From Legionella santicrucis (GTDB lineage: Bacteria; Pseudomonadota; Gammaproteobacteria; Legionellales; Legionellaceae), in assembly GCF_001468135.1 (NCBI RefSeq), contig NZ_LNYU01000091.1, positions 427,014-491,013 of the forward strand: 64,000 nucleotides of DNA. Direction: 5' to 3'. Below, one piece after another: positions 8,941 to 18,086 of this stretch; position 1 is the first letter of the stretch, and every line of letters starts with the position of its first letter. The notes below the pieces were generated by a model that saw nothing but the letters and a program-made list of their open reading frames with translations, was not told the DNA's origin and did not search any database. The translations under genes were made by a program, and so were the position numbers.

Positions 8941-10324
8941 ATTTCTTAATTTTAATTTTTGATAGTTGACTGTTTTTGTAGGCGAAAGAAAAGTAAACCA
9001 CCAAACCAATTACCATCCAAATAACAAAACGCATTAAAGTAATAAAAGGTAAATTTATCATCAGATAAAAGCAACTAATCATTCCTAAAATAGGTACATA
9101 GGGCATACCTGGTACCTTGAACGGTCGATACAGTTCGGGTCGTTTGTAGTGTAAATATAAAACACCAGCACATACCATAAAAAATGCAAATAAGGTGCCG
9201 ATATTTACCAACTCTGTGAGATCATGCATCGAAACAAATGCAGCAAATAAACTCATTAAAATACCGCTTAATAAAATTACGCGGATAGGAGTATGCGTGT
9301 ATGAATTTGTTTGAGAGAAAATCTTAGGCAATAATCCATCCCGAGACATAGCTAACATAATTCGCGTTAAACCATAAAACAAAACCAGCATTACGGTAGT
9401 TAAGCCGGCTATCGCTCCCACACTAATAAGACTAGCAATTGATTTATAACCCAAAACTAATAAAACATGGCTGATTGGAGATGCAACATTTAGCGTGCTG
9501 TAATGTGCAATACCCGTCAACAAACCTGAAACAATTATATATAAAACGGTGCAAATAAATAACGATCCAATTATTCCAATAGGCAAATCACGTTGAGGGT
9601 TAATCGCCTCTTCGGCTGCAGTTGATACCGCATCAAATCCAATATAAGCAAAAAAGATCAAGGATGCTCCCTTAACAACTCCTTCCCAACCATAAGGAAA
9701 AAAAGGCGACCAGTTTGAAGGATCAACCTCTCCAAGGGCAATCACAATAAAAATCAAAATGACTAAAAGCTTGGTAATTACCATAATGTTATTAACCCGA
9801 ATACTGGATTTAACACCCCAAGTTAATAAAACCATCAAGATAACAATTATGGCACATGCAAGTAGGTTGAAAAAACCTCCGTTTTCTGGTCCATGTAAGA
9901 ATGCAGCGGGAATGTGTATTTTTAGAGCTAAAAAGAAATCATTAGCATAACTACTCCATCCAACAGACACTGCAGAAACTGAAATGGTATATTCAAACAA
10001 TAAGTCCCAACCAACAATCCAGGCAACAATCTCTCCAAAACCTGCGTAAGCATATCCATACGCACTACCACAACCACCCAGAGATGCGGCTAATTCAGCA
10101 TAGGATAATGCGGAAAAAATACACGCAAGTCCGGCTAAGACATATGAAAAAATCACTGCAGGACCGGCGTCTGTTGCGGCAACTATTCCGGTTAAAACAA
10201 ATATCCCCGCACCAATTATAGCGCCAATACCTAAAAGGGTAAGATCGAATGCAGTAAGACATTTAACAAGAGAAGATCCTTCTTCAAATGATTCACCCAT
10301 CTCTTTTTTACGAAACAAGTCCAT
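8939..10324 (-). CDS. Amino acid permease, APC family
   Basis: A 461-residue inner membrane transporter with about twelve hydrophobic segments. The APC family TM1 signature TLLGIGAIIGAGIFVLTG is at residues about 30-47, and the TM6-region FFAYIGFDAVSTAAEEA is the CAT/YfnA-type consensus. The protein is therefore an amino acid uptake or exchange permease; the substrate cannot be read from sequence. Legionella feeds on amino acids, so such carriers are numerous. It is divergent from the rcp gene with a 117-bp gap. Confidence 0.88.
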   Translation of the reverse strand: MDLFRKKEMGESFEEGSSLVKCLTAFDLTLLGIGAIIGAGIFVLTGIVAATDAGPAVIFSYVLAGLACIFSALSYAELAASLGGCGSAYGYAYAGFGEIVAWIVGWDLLFEYTISVSAVSVGWSSYANDFFLALKIHIPAAFLHGPENGGFFNLLACAIIVILMVLLTWGVKSSIRVNNIMVITKLLVILIFIVIALGEVDPSNWSPFFPYGWEGVVKGASLIFFAYIGFDAVSTAAEEAINPQRDLPIGIIGSLFICTVLYIIVSGLLTGIAHYSTLNVASPISHVLLVLGYKSIASLISVGAIAGLTTVMLVLFYGLTRIMLAMSRDGLLPKIFSQTNSYTHTPIRVILLSGILMSLFAAFVSMHDLTELVNIGTLFAFFMVCAGVLYLHYKRPELYRPFKVPGMPYVPILGMISCFYLMINLPFITLMRFVIWMVIGLVVYFSFAYKNSQLSKIKIKK

Positions 10325-10441
10325 GTTAGTATGCTCTTATTTTTATAGTTAAACTTAATAAGCAAGAACTCTGCAAATTCAATATGAGACAAATTCGATC
10401 ACACTTAAACTGTGGTATTATCTCCTCTAGGTTATAAGTGA

Positions 10442-11140
10442 ATGAATAAATTGACTGTACGTAATTTCATTATAGGGCTATTAATCGTATTTTCTTTAAA
10501 TGCTTTTAGTAAGCCGTCAACAATTTCTAATTCTTCGTCTAATAATAGTATAGACAAGAACTTAAATATTAATACAATCAAAATACCTTCGAATGACCAG
10601 ACCTCAAAAAAAACAGAGTTAGTCACTGAAGAACCAAAAGGATGTAAGTATTGGCTTCCCTTATTCAAGCCTCTTTGTCATCGGCTGCATCAGGTATGGA
10701 GGGAGGGGCATACAGATCTTTACCTTTCAGGCTATGCGTGGCACAACAGGTTCACTTATTCTCCTGAACGAATACGAGAAAAAAAATATAACGAACTCGC
10801 CTGGGGTGGCGGACTAGGTAAAGGTTTTTTTGATGAAAAAGGGAATTGGCATGGGCTTTATGCCTTTGCATTTCTAGATTCTCATCGTAATGTTGAGCCC
10901 ACTGCGGGATATGCATATTTGAAAGTAGTAAATGTCACTAAAGAATTTAAAGCGGGTTTAGGATTTTCTGTCCTGGTGACAGCACGCCCTGATATCTTCC
11001 ATAATATACCTTTTCCAGGGGCAGTACCTTGGGCTGGAATATTTTATAAAAAACTTTCACTTAAAGCCGCTTATATTCCAGGTTCCTCAACCAATGGGAA
11101 TGTTTTGTATCTAGTGGGAACATATTCTTTTGATAAATAA
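10442..11140 (+). CDS. rcp: Lipid A palmitoyltransferase, PagP/Rcp family
   Basis: A 232-residue outer membrane enzyme that transfers palmitate from phospholipid to lipid A. It has a signal peptide (residues 1 to about 24), then a Ser/Asn-rich linker, then the PagP barrel. The PagP catalytic His is in [14 protein letters not shown] and the Asp-Ser pair in [18 protein letters not shown], matching H33, D76 and S77 of E. coli PagP. In L. pneumophila the homologue Rcp contributes to cationic peptide resistance and intracellular infection (established). The linker is longer than in E. coli PagP. Confidence 0.88.
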   Translation: MNKLTVRNFIIGLLIVFSLNAFSKPSTISNSSSNNSIDKNLNINTIKIPSNDQTSKKTELVTEEPKGCKYWLPLFKPLCHRLHQVWREGHTDLYLSGYAWHNRFTYSPERIREKKYNELAWGGGLGKGFFDEKGNWHGLYAFAFLDSHRNVEPTAGYAYLKVVNVTKEFKAGLGFSVLVTARPDIFHNIPFPGAVPWAGIFYKKLSLKAAYIPGSSTNGNVLYLVGTYSFDK

Positions 11141-11244
11141 TTAAATCGGCTTCTTTACGCAAAGATGGCGTTTTTAATTATCTCCCTGATTTTTTTAACA
11201 GATTGTGCTATGTTTTAATTATACTTACTCGTTCTATTTTTAAA

Positions 11245-11751
11245 ATGAAACCATTTATTGAACAAGCGCAATTTTATGCTGCCTATCACCATAATATAAA
11301 AACACGTTATACTCATTTGGCAGGTGTACCAATTCTCATTTTATCGATAATGATTTTCTTGGGATTTATCAAAATAATTATGCCTGGTGTTTTTGCAACA
11401 AATCTTGCATTTCTCGCTACATTAGGCGCCCTAGTTTATTATTTTCGTTTAAATTGGCAACTGGCTTTAGCACTTACACCCATTCTGCTTATTCTGTTAT
11501 TGATTGCAAATTGGTATAGCCAAGATGGGCCAACACCCTTTGGCGTTTGGTTTTTTATTATCTTTTTTATCATAGGGTTAGGGTTACAATTATATGGCCA
11601 TTATTTGGAGGGTAAAAGACCCGCTTTTATGGATAATTTTAGCCAAGCATTAATCGCACCTTTATGTCTCGTTGCAGAACTTTTTTTTATGGCAGGCTAT
11701 ATGCAGTCGTTAAAAGAACAAATACATGGTTCTGAAGAAAAAGTTCTTTAG
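11245..11751 (+). CDS. Mpo1-like (DUF962) membrane protein
   Basis: A 168-residue integral membrane protein with four or five hydrophobic helices. The N-terminal PFIEQAQFYAAYHHN and the following TRYTHLAGVP are characteristic of the DUF962/Mpo1 family, whose yeast member is an iron-dependent dioxygenase acting on 2-hydroxy fatty acids. The family histidines (YHHN, HLAG, YGHYLEGKRPAF) are present. I start at ATG 11245 because the family begins there; an upstream in-frame ATG at 11203 would add a non-conserved hydrophobic tail. The bacterial function is not established. Confidence 0.75.
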   Translation: MKPFIEQAQFYAAYHHNIKTRYTHLAGVPILILSIMIFLGFIKIIMPGVFATNLAFLATLGALVYYFRLNWQLALALTPILLILLLIANWYSQDGPTPFGVWFFIIFFIIGLGLQLYGHYLEGKRPAFMDNFSQALIAPLCLVAELFFMAGYMQSLKEQIHGSEEKVL

Positions 11752-11753
11752 AG

Positions 11754-13265
11754 TTATATCTTTATATACTTGATGGACGGATCAACGACTAATAGTGTTG
11801 AAAATAGGCGTTCGAAGATAAACGGAAAATACGGCGCGTTTATCTTCTTATCAGCTCGTTTCTTTAAGAGTGTGTTTCTTAAATAAAGTGGACTTTCATA
11901 TAAAATGTAATAGTAAATCGGCAAAGTAAATGCCATATATTTTTCCCAAAATAATTCATTTCCTACCCAATAATTACAATAAGCGGTGTTACTTACATCA
12001 TTTTTAATAGAGAATAAATCAATATCGTATTTAAGTTGCATTAAAATATTTTGTGTTAGTGCAGTTATCTCGGAATGATGAAGATCTCCTTGTGTCCATA
12101 CACTATGATGAATTGTTTCTCGTGGAAAAGGATTAACAAAATAAACATCATATCCAGGATTGCTTTTAATAAAATCAAAAAATTGATTTCCGCTAAGTGT
12201 CGTTTTTCGTTTAAATTTCCAGGATACTGCTCCTACACATCCATATTGCTTATGAACAGAAGCATCAAAAATTTTTTTAAATACTCCATATTCACAAAGC
12301 ATTGGTGCAAATGAATCTGAATTATCATAAGGAATAAATGAATCTTCTAAGCAATAGCGTTGTTTTTTTTTATAAAAAATTTGATATATAGCAACAGAGG
12401 ATTCGCCATTAAAATTGTTTCCATCATCGTTCAATTTAGGATTTTTGAAAGCAGGAAGATTTGAAACAAGAGATAGCTCATAACCATGCTTCGCTACGTG
12501 AAACTGCCACCCCCTGTTATCTACAACTAATGGAAGTCGATCCTGAATTACCGAAACCTTTAAAAAGGGGAAACCCTCGTCTAATAATGTTCGCCAGTGA
12601 AATAAGGTCGGATCGTACATTGTTTTTGAAGGAAAAATTACTTCACAATGCACGCCCCCATGTTCTAAACGATGTGTAAGCTGAGTTTCGTAATTTACAA
12701 TTGCGTTGTTCTTGTTTTTATAAGGCACGATGCTACGGACAAATTTTTGAAAAATTTGAGAGGATAGCGCTGGGGCTTTCAGTACTAAAAAATAGCTTTG
12801 AAAATGCCGCGGTGAACGATACTCATTAAAATTGTCAGTCAATCCAATAAAGCCCGCTGAGGACTGACGAATTCGCTCAATCAATTTCTGAAACAAATCA
12901 TTATTAGTTGGACCAATGATGCTATCATTTAACAAATAGAGCATTTTTACATTATAAAGTTGTGGATACTCATAAAAAATATGAGCCCAAGCTGCAAAAT
13001 CAAATCCCGAATTTTGTCGAACAAATACCCCATTAGTTTCTCGAATAATATCCGCATGAATATCAATATTTGGTTGATTCGCAGCAACAATTAAAATGAT
13101 GGCTATTTTTTGTTTTCTTAAAGAACGGAGATAATATTGAACATGGGGTTTTATTATACCATGCGGCGCAAAGGTAACAAAAAGCGCTATTTCATCGCTA
13201 TAAATAAAAGGTTTTAGGCAGATAAGGGAAGCCTTTTTCACCTTAGATTTTAAAAATAATGTCAT
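11754..13265 (-). CDS. RgpF-like (rhamnan synthesis F family) glycan protein
   Basis: A 503-residue protein whose N-terminal half carries the rhamnan synthesis F pattern: RQNSGFDFAAWAHIF, YLLNDSIIGP, AGFIGLTDN, SYFLVLKAPAL and the ending FHWRTLLDEGFPFLKV. Such proteins are glycosyltransferases or glycan-modifying enzymes of cell wall rhamnan and O-antigen systems. The C-terminal 250 residues are not recognised. No other polysaccharide genes are close, which is unusual for this family. It converges with the Mpo1-like gene with only 2 bp between stops. Confidence 0.7.
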   Translation of the reverse strand: MTLFLKSKVKKASLICLKPFIYSDEIALFVTFAPHGIIKPHVQYYLRSLRKQKIAIILIVAANQPNIDIHADIIRETNGVFVRQNSGFDFAAWAHIFYEYPQLYNVKMLYLLNDSIIGPTNNDLFQKLIERIRQSSAGFIGLTDNFNEYRSPRHFQSYFLVLKAPALSSQIFQKFVRSIVPYKNKNNAIVNYETQLTHRLEHGGVHCEVIFPSKTMYDPTLFHWRTLLDEGFPFLKVSVIQDRLPLVVDNRGWQFHVAKHGYELSLVSNLPAFKNPKLNDDGNNFNGESSVAIYQIFYKKKQRYCLEDSFIPYDNSDSFAPMLCEYGVFKKIFDASVHKQYGCVGAVSWKFKRKTTLSGNQFFDFIKSNPGYDVYFVNPFPRETIHHSVWTQGDLHHSEITALTQNILMQLKYDIDLFSIKNDVSNTAYCNYWVGNELFWEKYMAFTLPIYYYILYESPLYLRNTLLKKRADKKINAPYFPFIFERLFSTLLVVDPSIKYIKI

Positions 13266-13370
13266 GATCCATTTTACGGCACATTATGGCCTGTCCTAGA
13301 ATGATAAATGATTTTGTTACGTTTTAGTAGAGCAATTGATATGAGCTAAAAGAGTTTAAATAAGTACTGA

Positions 13371-13402
13371 TGAGAGGGGACTTCAAGGAAATGCCCCTCT
13401 CA
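13371..13402 (-). terminator. Strong hairpin after the 13410-13829 gene
   Basis: TGAGAGGGG (13371-13379) pairs perfectly with CCCCTCTCA (13394-13402), loop 14 nt, starting 8 bp after the stop codon on the minus strand. The downstream sequence is AT-rich but lacks a clean T-run. Confidence 0.5.
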
Positions 13403-13409
13403 ACGTGCT

Positions 13410-13829
13410 CTAAACAGTATAATATTTATTACTCCGTTCATTCAAAAAAGGTTCCTCAGAGCCATTTCGAATGTTAGTAACAGCAATTTTAAGATTGGTA
13501 ACTATTTCATTTTGGTTGATATGCTCGTCTTTATAACTCAGGACTTCAGCAAAAGGTTGCTTATGATTGGCATAAAAGCAATTAAATGCCTCTAATGCCT
13601 TCTCAACATCTGCCTCTATAAGTCCGGTACAATCATGGTAATAAGTTGAAAAAGAAAAGTTTTCACCCAAATGGTTTGATTTCTGTTGACGTTCACAATG
13701 AGTATCTGCTTGAACATTTATAGGTAATGTTGCAACAATGCTTGGTTTTGCATTTAAATAGGCTCTGCACCCACCGCCGGCTTGCGGTACGCGCCAGTTC
13801 ATATAAGTAAACATCAATTTTATATACAT
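13410..13829 (-). CDS. Hypothetical protein, 139 residues
   Basis: I do not recognise this protein. It has no signal peptide or membrane segment, four cysteines and a fairly hydrophilic body with a predicted helix around the segment ADVEKALEAFNCFYANH. The start is supported by GGAG eight bases before the ATG, and a strong hairpin follows the stop, so the unit looks like a real monocistronic gene. It lies next to a transposase remnant (14104-14250), so it may be a recent or strain-specific acquisition. Confidence 0.55.
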   Translation of the reverse strand: MYIKLMFTYMNWRVPQAGGGCRAYLNAKPSIVATLPINVQADTHCERQQKSNHLGENFSFSTYYHDCTGLIEADVEKALEAFNCFYANHKQPFAEVLSYKDEHINQNEIVTNLKIAVTNIRNGSEEPFLNERSNKYYTV

Positions 13830-14103
13830 ATCACTTCTCCATTATTAGTGGTTGTATTGTCTGCATGATACTTAATTCTGCTCTCCTTTATCAATTACAG
13901 AATGTATTACATGAAAAAAATGGTATTTTTTATTATGCAACTCGTTGCCAGTAAATGCCAATGACTTTGTTTGCGTGGCTCAAAAATAGATCCTTACAAG
14001 ACGTTTATGTTGCCAAGCTTTAAAATTCATGTACTTAATTTAATTCAATACCAAATAAATATCCCTAAAGAAAGGCTGGAGCCTCCCTAAGACAGAAATA
14101 TAA

Positions 14104-14250
14104 ATTACCAATTGGTCAGATTATAATGAAGCATTGCGTCGCAGTGGCAGAAAACCAAGAAAGACGATCGTCGAAATTATTCCGAACTTGGGGTTCAGAA
14201 ATACCAAAAAATATTGGGAAATAAAAGATGTACTTGCTTACGCAAATTGA
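14104..14250 (+). pseudogene. Remnant of an IS5-like transposase N-terminus
   Basis: A 48-codon open stretch begins ITNWSDYNEALRRSG, which matches the N-terminal region of IS5-type transposases (typical form NWSEYNKAL..RG). The sequence after about 18 residues no longer looks like a transposase and runs into the 3' end of rlmL. No start codon, no rest of the gene and no terminal repeats were seen. The preceding gap 13830-14103 holds nothing else recognised. Confidence 0.5.
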
Positions 14251-16355
14251 GCCATCCTGATTTTAAAACAATAATGAATCTTTTGATTTCGTTTAAAATC
14301 CTGGTCAATAGTTTGAGCACTAATATCCTGTATGGAATATTTTTCTTCAAGTGTATGATCTAATTTAAATTGACGCAAATTGGTTGAAAAATACAAAACG
14401 CCATCAGGATTTAATAAACGCATCGCTGCATTCACCAGCGAGACATGATCTCTTTGAATGTCCAAGACATCATTCATTCGCTTTGAATTGGAAAAGCTAG
14501 GTGGATCTAAAAAGATTACATCGAAACGATCTCGAGTCATTCTCATCCACTCACGGCAATCAAATTGCACAAACTGATGTTTGGATAAATCAAGATGATT
14601 TAATTTGAAGTTTTCTTCCGCCCAACTTAAATAAGTATGAGATAGATCGACATTAGTTGTTAAAGCTCCGGCTAAAGCAGCATGAATACTAGCGCTCGCT
14701 GTATAACAAAAGCAATTAAGAAAACGAGTTCCAGGTTGCAATTTGGCAAAACTTAAGCGAAGCAATCGATGGTCTAAAAATAAACCCGTGTCTAAGTAGT
14801 CATACAAATTAACCAATAGCTTCGCTTGTCCCTCAGTAACAACCATAGTTTTTCGACTCTGGTTTAGCTTTTGGTATTGTGAGCTTCCTTTTTGTTGTTT
14901 ACGTTGTTTGATTACCAATTTTTCAGGAGTTAATCCTAAAGCCTTGGGAACAACTTGCATGACTTCCAGGCTGCGCTTTTCTGCTTTAGATGCAGCTACA
15001 CTTGCAGGTGCCGCATATTCCTGTAACACCACATAGTCATTATAAAGATCAATAGCATATGCATACTCTGGTAAATCAGCATCGTAGACTCGATAACAAG
15101 AAATATTATTTTTTCTTGCCCATTTTTGTAAATGACGATAATTTTTTTCGAGGCGATTTAAAAGCATTTGTGCGTGTTCAGAGACTACTTTGCCCATGGC
15201 TCCTTTAAGCTCATTAGCTGCATTTATATTCAAATAATAAAGTTTACACTCCAATGCACCGTTATATAGTGTATATTGTTTATGAGCACGTAATCCTAGA
15301 GCCTTGGCCAAAATAGGATTCGACGTCAAAACTCCAGCCTGCCATCCTTGATAACGCTCATGTAAAATTTTACCAAATTGCTGATATAAAGGTACAAGAT
15401 GCGACACATCACTTAATCGCTCTCCATAAGGTGGATTGCATACGACAATACCCGTTTTCGTTGTGGGATTAATCTCACTCAATGTTTGCACTTTAAAATG
15501 CACTAAGGGAGCGACCCCAGCACGTTCGGCATTCGCACGTGCTGCAGCAATCATTTTATGATCGACATCAGTACCTAATAAAGTTGTGGGCAAAACTTTA
15601 ACTTGTTGCAAAGCTTCTACACGTAATTTTTCCCATAACGAAGTCTGATGTTGTACCCAGTATTGCAGCGATTGATCCTGGCGCAATAAACCAGGAGCAA
15701 TATGTGCTGCCATCATTGCCGCTTCAATCACTAAAGTACCTGAACCACAAAAGGGATCATGCAATGCATATCCTTTTGCCGCCAACTCTGGCCATTTGAC
15801 TCGCATAAGCAGGGCTGCAGCGACATTCTCTTTCAAAGGAGCAGTGCCAGCCTTACTGCGATAACCTCTTTGATGCAAACTGTATCCAGTCAAATCAAAA
15901 CTTACAGTAATCACATCATTTTTTAAGTAAGCATGAATAAGAATTTGTGGTTTTTCTTTATCTACAGATGGACGTGAGCGATTGAGTCGTCGAAAATGAT
16001 CAACTATCCCATCTTTGACCACTTGCGCCCCAAACATCGTATTACGTATATGCTCTGACGTACCATGAAATTCAATTGCTATAGTCTTATCTTGTGAAAA
16101 TACCGTCTGCCAATGAAATTGAGTACAAAGCTGGTGCAAGGATTGTTCATTTCCTGCGTATCCACTAAAAAGAATCAACTGCACTCTATTTGCTATTCTT
16201 GACCAAAGACATAATTGATATATAGTCAGTAAACTGGCTTCACCATAAACTCCTTGTGGACTTACACGAGTCACCGATAAGCCTAAAGCTTTTAATTCTT
16301 CCTCTAATAAATATTCAAGCCCTTTTGGACAGCTAATGAATAAAGAGTATTTCAT
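14238..16355 (-). CDS. rlmL: 23S rRNA (guanine-N2)-methyltransferase RlmKL
   Basis: A 705-residue two-enzyme fusion that makes m2G2445 and m7G2069 in 23S rRNA. The N-terminal THUMP domain (about 1-160) is followed by the RlmL methyltransferase with HDPFCGSGTLVIEA as SAM motif and VVCNPPYGERL as catalytic NPPY. The C-terminal RlmK domain has FLNCFCYTASASI for SAM and VIFLDPPSFSNSKRM. Length is normal for the fused gammaproteobacterial form. It overlaps darP by 4 bp (ATGA), so both are ribosome-biogenesis genes in one transcript. Confidence 0.94.
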   Translation of the reverse strand: MKYSLFISCPKGLEYLLEEELKALGLSVTRVSPQGVYGEASLLTIYQLCLWSRIANRVQLILFSGYAGNEQSLHQLCTQFHWQTVFSQDKTIAIEFHGTSEHIRNTMFGAQVVKDGIVDHFRRLNRSRPSVDKEKPQILIHAYLKNDVITVSFDLTGYSLHQRGYRSKAGTAPLKENVAAALLMRVKWPELAAKGYALHDPFCGSGTLVIEAAMMAAHIAPGLLRQDQSLQYWVQHQTSLWEKLRVEALQQVKVLPTTLLGTDVDHKMIAAARANAERAGVAPLVHFKVQTLSEINPTTKTGIVVCNPPYGERLSDVSHLVPLYQQFGKILHERYQGWQAGVLTSNPILAKALGLRAHKQYTLYNGALECKLYYLNINAANELKGAMGKVVSEHAQMLLNRLEKNYRHLQKWARKNNISCYRVYDADLPEYAYAIDLYNDYVVLQEYAAPASVAASKAEKRSLEVMQVVPKALGLTPEKLVIKQRKQQKGSSQYQKLNQSRKTMVVTEGQAKLLVNLYDYLDTGLFLDHRLLRLSFAKLQPGTRFLNCFCYTASASIHAALAGALTTNVDLSHTYLSWAEENFKLNHLDLSKHQFVQFDCREWMRMTRDRFDVIFLDPPSFSNSKRMNDVLDIQRDHVSLVNAAMRLLNPDGVLYFSTNLRQFKLDHTLEEKYSIQDISAQTIDQDFKRNQKIHYCFKIRMAQFA

Positions 16356-16831
16356 GCTATAGATGACCTCAAATAGCGAAAAAGAGCCTTACTGGCACCC
16401 AAATTCTTTTCTTTCTGTTGCTCATCCGCTGCTTTTTTAATAAGTTGTCTTAAATGCTGAACATCCTCCGGTTGATAAGCTTCTATAAACTCAGTCAGTG
16501 CTTCTTTACCTTCGTTGATTAGGCGGTCACGCCAATGCTCGACCTCATGAAATGATGCAGTTACAGCACTATCTTCCTCAAGCATATGTTCATAAGCAGA
16601 TAAGATTTCTTCGTAATCAGCGGCACGCATCAATTTACCAATCAACTGAGCCTGTCTTCTTTTAGCTCCATGACTTTTAATGGACTTTGCATCAATGATT
16701 GCTTTATAGAGATTTTCAGGAAGCGGAAGTAAATTCAGTTTAGCCATACTCAAATCAATAAATTTTACACCCATTTTTTGTAAAAAATCGGCCTCTCGTT
16801 TTTTCTGTGATTTACTAACTGGTTCATCCAT
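16352..16831 (-). CDS. darP: Ribosome-associated protein DarP (YjgA, DUF615)
   Basis: A 159-residue basic, helical protein of the YjgA family, which binds late 50S assembly intermediates and promotes peptidyl-transferase-centre maturation. The N-terminal KSQKKREADFLQKMG and the central AKRRQAQLIGKLMR are the family's most conserved parts. It precedes rlmL with a 4-bp overlap; linkage of a 50S assembly factor to a 23S methyltransferase makes functional sense. Confidence 0.88.
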   Translation of the reverse strand: MDEPVSKSQKKREADFLQKMGVKFIDLSMAKLNLLPLPENLYKAIIDAKSIKSHGAKRRQAQLIGKLMRAADYEEILSAYEHMLEEDSAVTASFHEVEHWRDRLINEGKEALTEFIEAYQPEDVQHLRQLIKKAADEQQKEKNLGASKALFRYLRSSIA

Positions 16832-16912
16832 AGGATTTGTTTTTTATCTAAAATTTACATAATGATACTATATACTTCGCATGACACCAATGGGATGCTT
16901 TAAGTATAAACC

Positions 16913-17830
16913 TTATTCAGCCGCCACAAGCGAAACGGGAACCGCCGCTTGTGTAAGTTTTTTACTTGATCGAGACCGTAAATAAGTATGGCCCACTGCA
17001 AAAAAGTTATAAATCAAGATGAATATTAAAAGATCATGCAACCAGGAAATAGTCAATTGCATAAAAATAGGAATAGTAATAAGAACACCAATGCAGCCTG
17101 AAATACTTAAAATCATCGTTTTCTTTAAGGGAATTTTATTATGCTTCAAAAATACTAAGGTCGTTAACGGTTGTTGCATAGCCCCAGCCGTAGTCATAAT
17201 TGGAAAAGCAACTACCGGTGAAATATTCATTAAAAATAGGACACATTGCACCATAACAAATAATCCAATTCCGACCGATGTAAGAGCACCACAAACAACC
17301 ATTGCCCCAAAACCCACGATTAATTTCCATGAATGCAGTTCTGTTAATTCACCACCCACAGGCAATAAACGAAACTTATGGGCAATTAAGAGTATGATGA
17401 TTAATGCAAAACAGAAAACCATTGACAAACGAATCGCTTGTTTACTTAGGTGACTTACTATAAAGCCACCTACTAAGCCACCAACACAAGTACCAATAAT
17501 CAACGTTAAAAGAGTAGTTAAATCTACATCAATTAAACTCATAAAGAATAAGGACTCAATTGTTCCTGGAATAACTTGAGCCCCATTATTTACTGCTGGC
17601 ATTTCATCATCACGGAAGGTGCCCATTATTTTGGCTAATGCAACATTCATAGCAAAACTACCAATACCCAAGGTATCTGCAATAAAGGCGACGATACCAC
17701 TTATGCCTAATTTTAAATATTGAGTTATCGATAAAGGCTCTGAAGGTTGTCGAATAAGCTTTAAAATCATCACCGTTCCGCAAAGCAAGCTTAATAAAAG
17801 AATGCTAAGCGTAATAAAAAAAATAACCAT
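16913..17830 (-). CDS. TauE/SafE family membrane permease
   Basis: A 305-residue inner membrane protein with about eight hydrophobic segments. Glycine-rich repeats such as GISGIVAFIADTLGIGSFAMN and GALTSVGIGLFVMVQCVLFL are the paired half-repeats of the TauE/SafE (DUF81) fold. Members export sulfite, sulfoacetate or similar organic anions; the substrate here is unknown. The C-terminus is a short charged cytoplasmic tail. It is a single gene between darP and the metalloprotease. Confidence 0.78.
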   Translation of the reverse strand: MVIFFITLSILLLSLLCGTVMILKLIRQPSEPLSITQYLKLGISGIVAFIADTLGIGSFAMNVALAKIMGTFRDDEMPAVNNGAQVIPGTIESLFFMSLIDVDLTTLLTLIIGTCVGGLVGGFIVSHLSKQAIRLSMVFCFALIIILLIAHKFRLLPVGGELTELHSWKLIVGFGAMVVCGALTSVGIGLFVMVQCVLFLMNISPVVAFPIMTTAGAMQQPLTTLVFLKHNKIPLKKTMILSISGCIGVLITIPIFMQLTISWLHDLLIFILIYNFFAVGHTYLRSRSSKKLTQAAVPVSLVAAE

Positions 17831-18028
17831 TTGACTCCCAACTTAGATGATCAAATGCAAATGAAATCCAGCAATTATATACCAATTATATTGTTCAGCA
17901 AACAACATATAGATCAAAAAACAAACTCTATGAATTGGGCAAGGGCAAAAATAAAAGGGGATGCAATTATTTTTTTATGAAGTGCAATTCCTACAGTGGC
18001 GATCTATCCCTTTATAGCACAAGTAAGC

Positions 18029-18061
18029 TCGATATAAAAACTAAGCTTATTTTTATATCGA
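18029..18061. repeat. 12-bp inverted repeat downstream of the M4 protease
   Basis: TCGATATAAAAA (18029-18040) is perfectly inverted at 18050-18061 with a 9-nt loop. It lies 26 bp past the protease stop, so it may help end that transcript, but the stem is AT-rich and no separate T-run follows. Confidence 0.45.
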
Positions 18062-18086
18062 ACCTTTTATAGAGATCACACGTTAC

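Noticed and set aside
11157..11176. ACGC/GCGT followed by TTTT after the rcp gene as a terminator
   Set aside because: A four-base stem is too weak to support.
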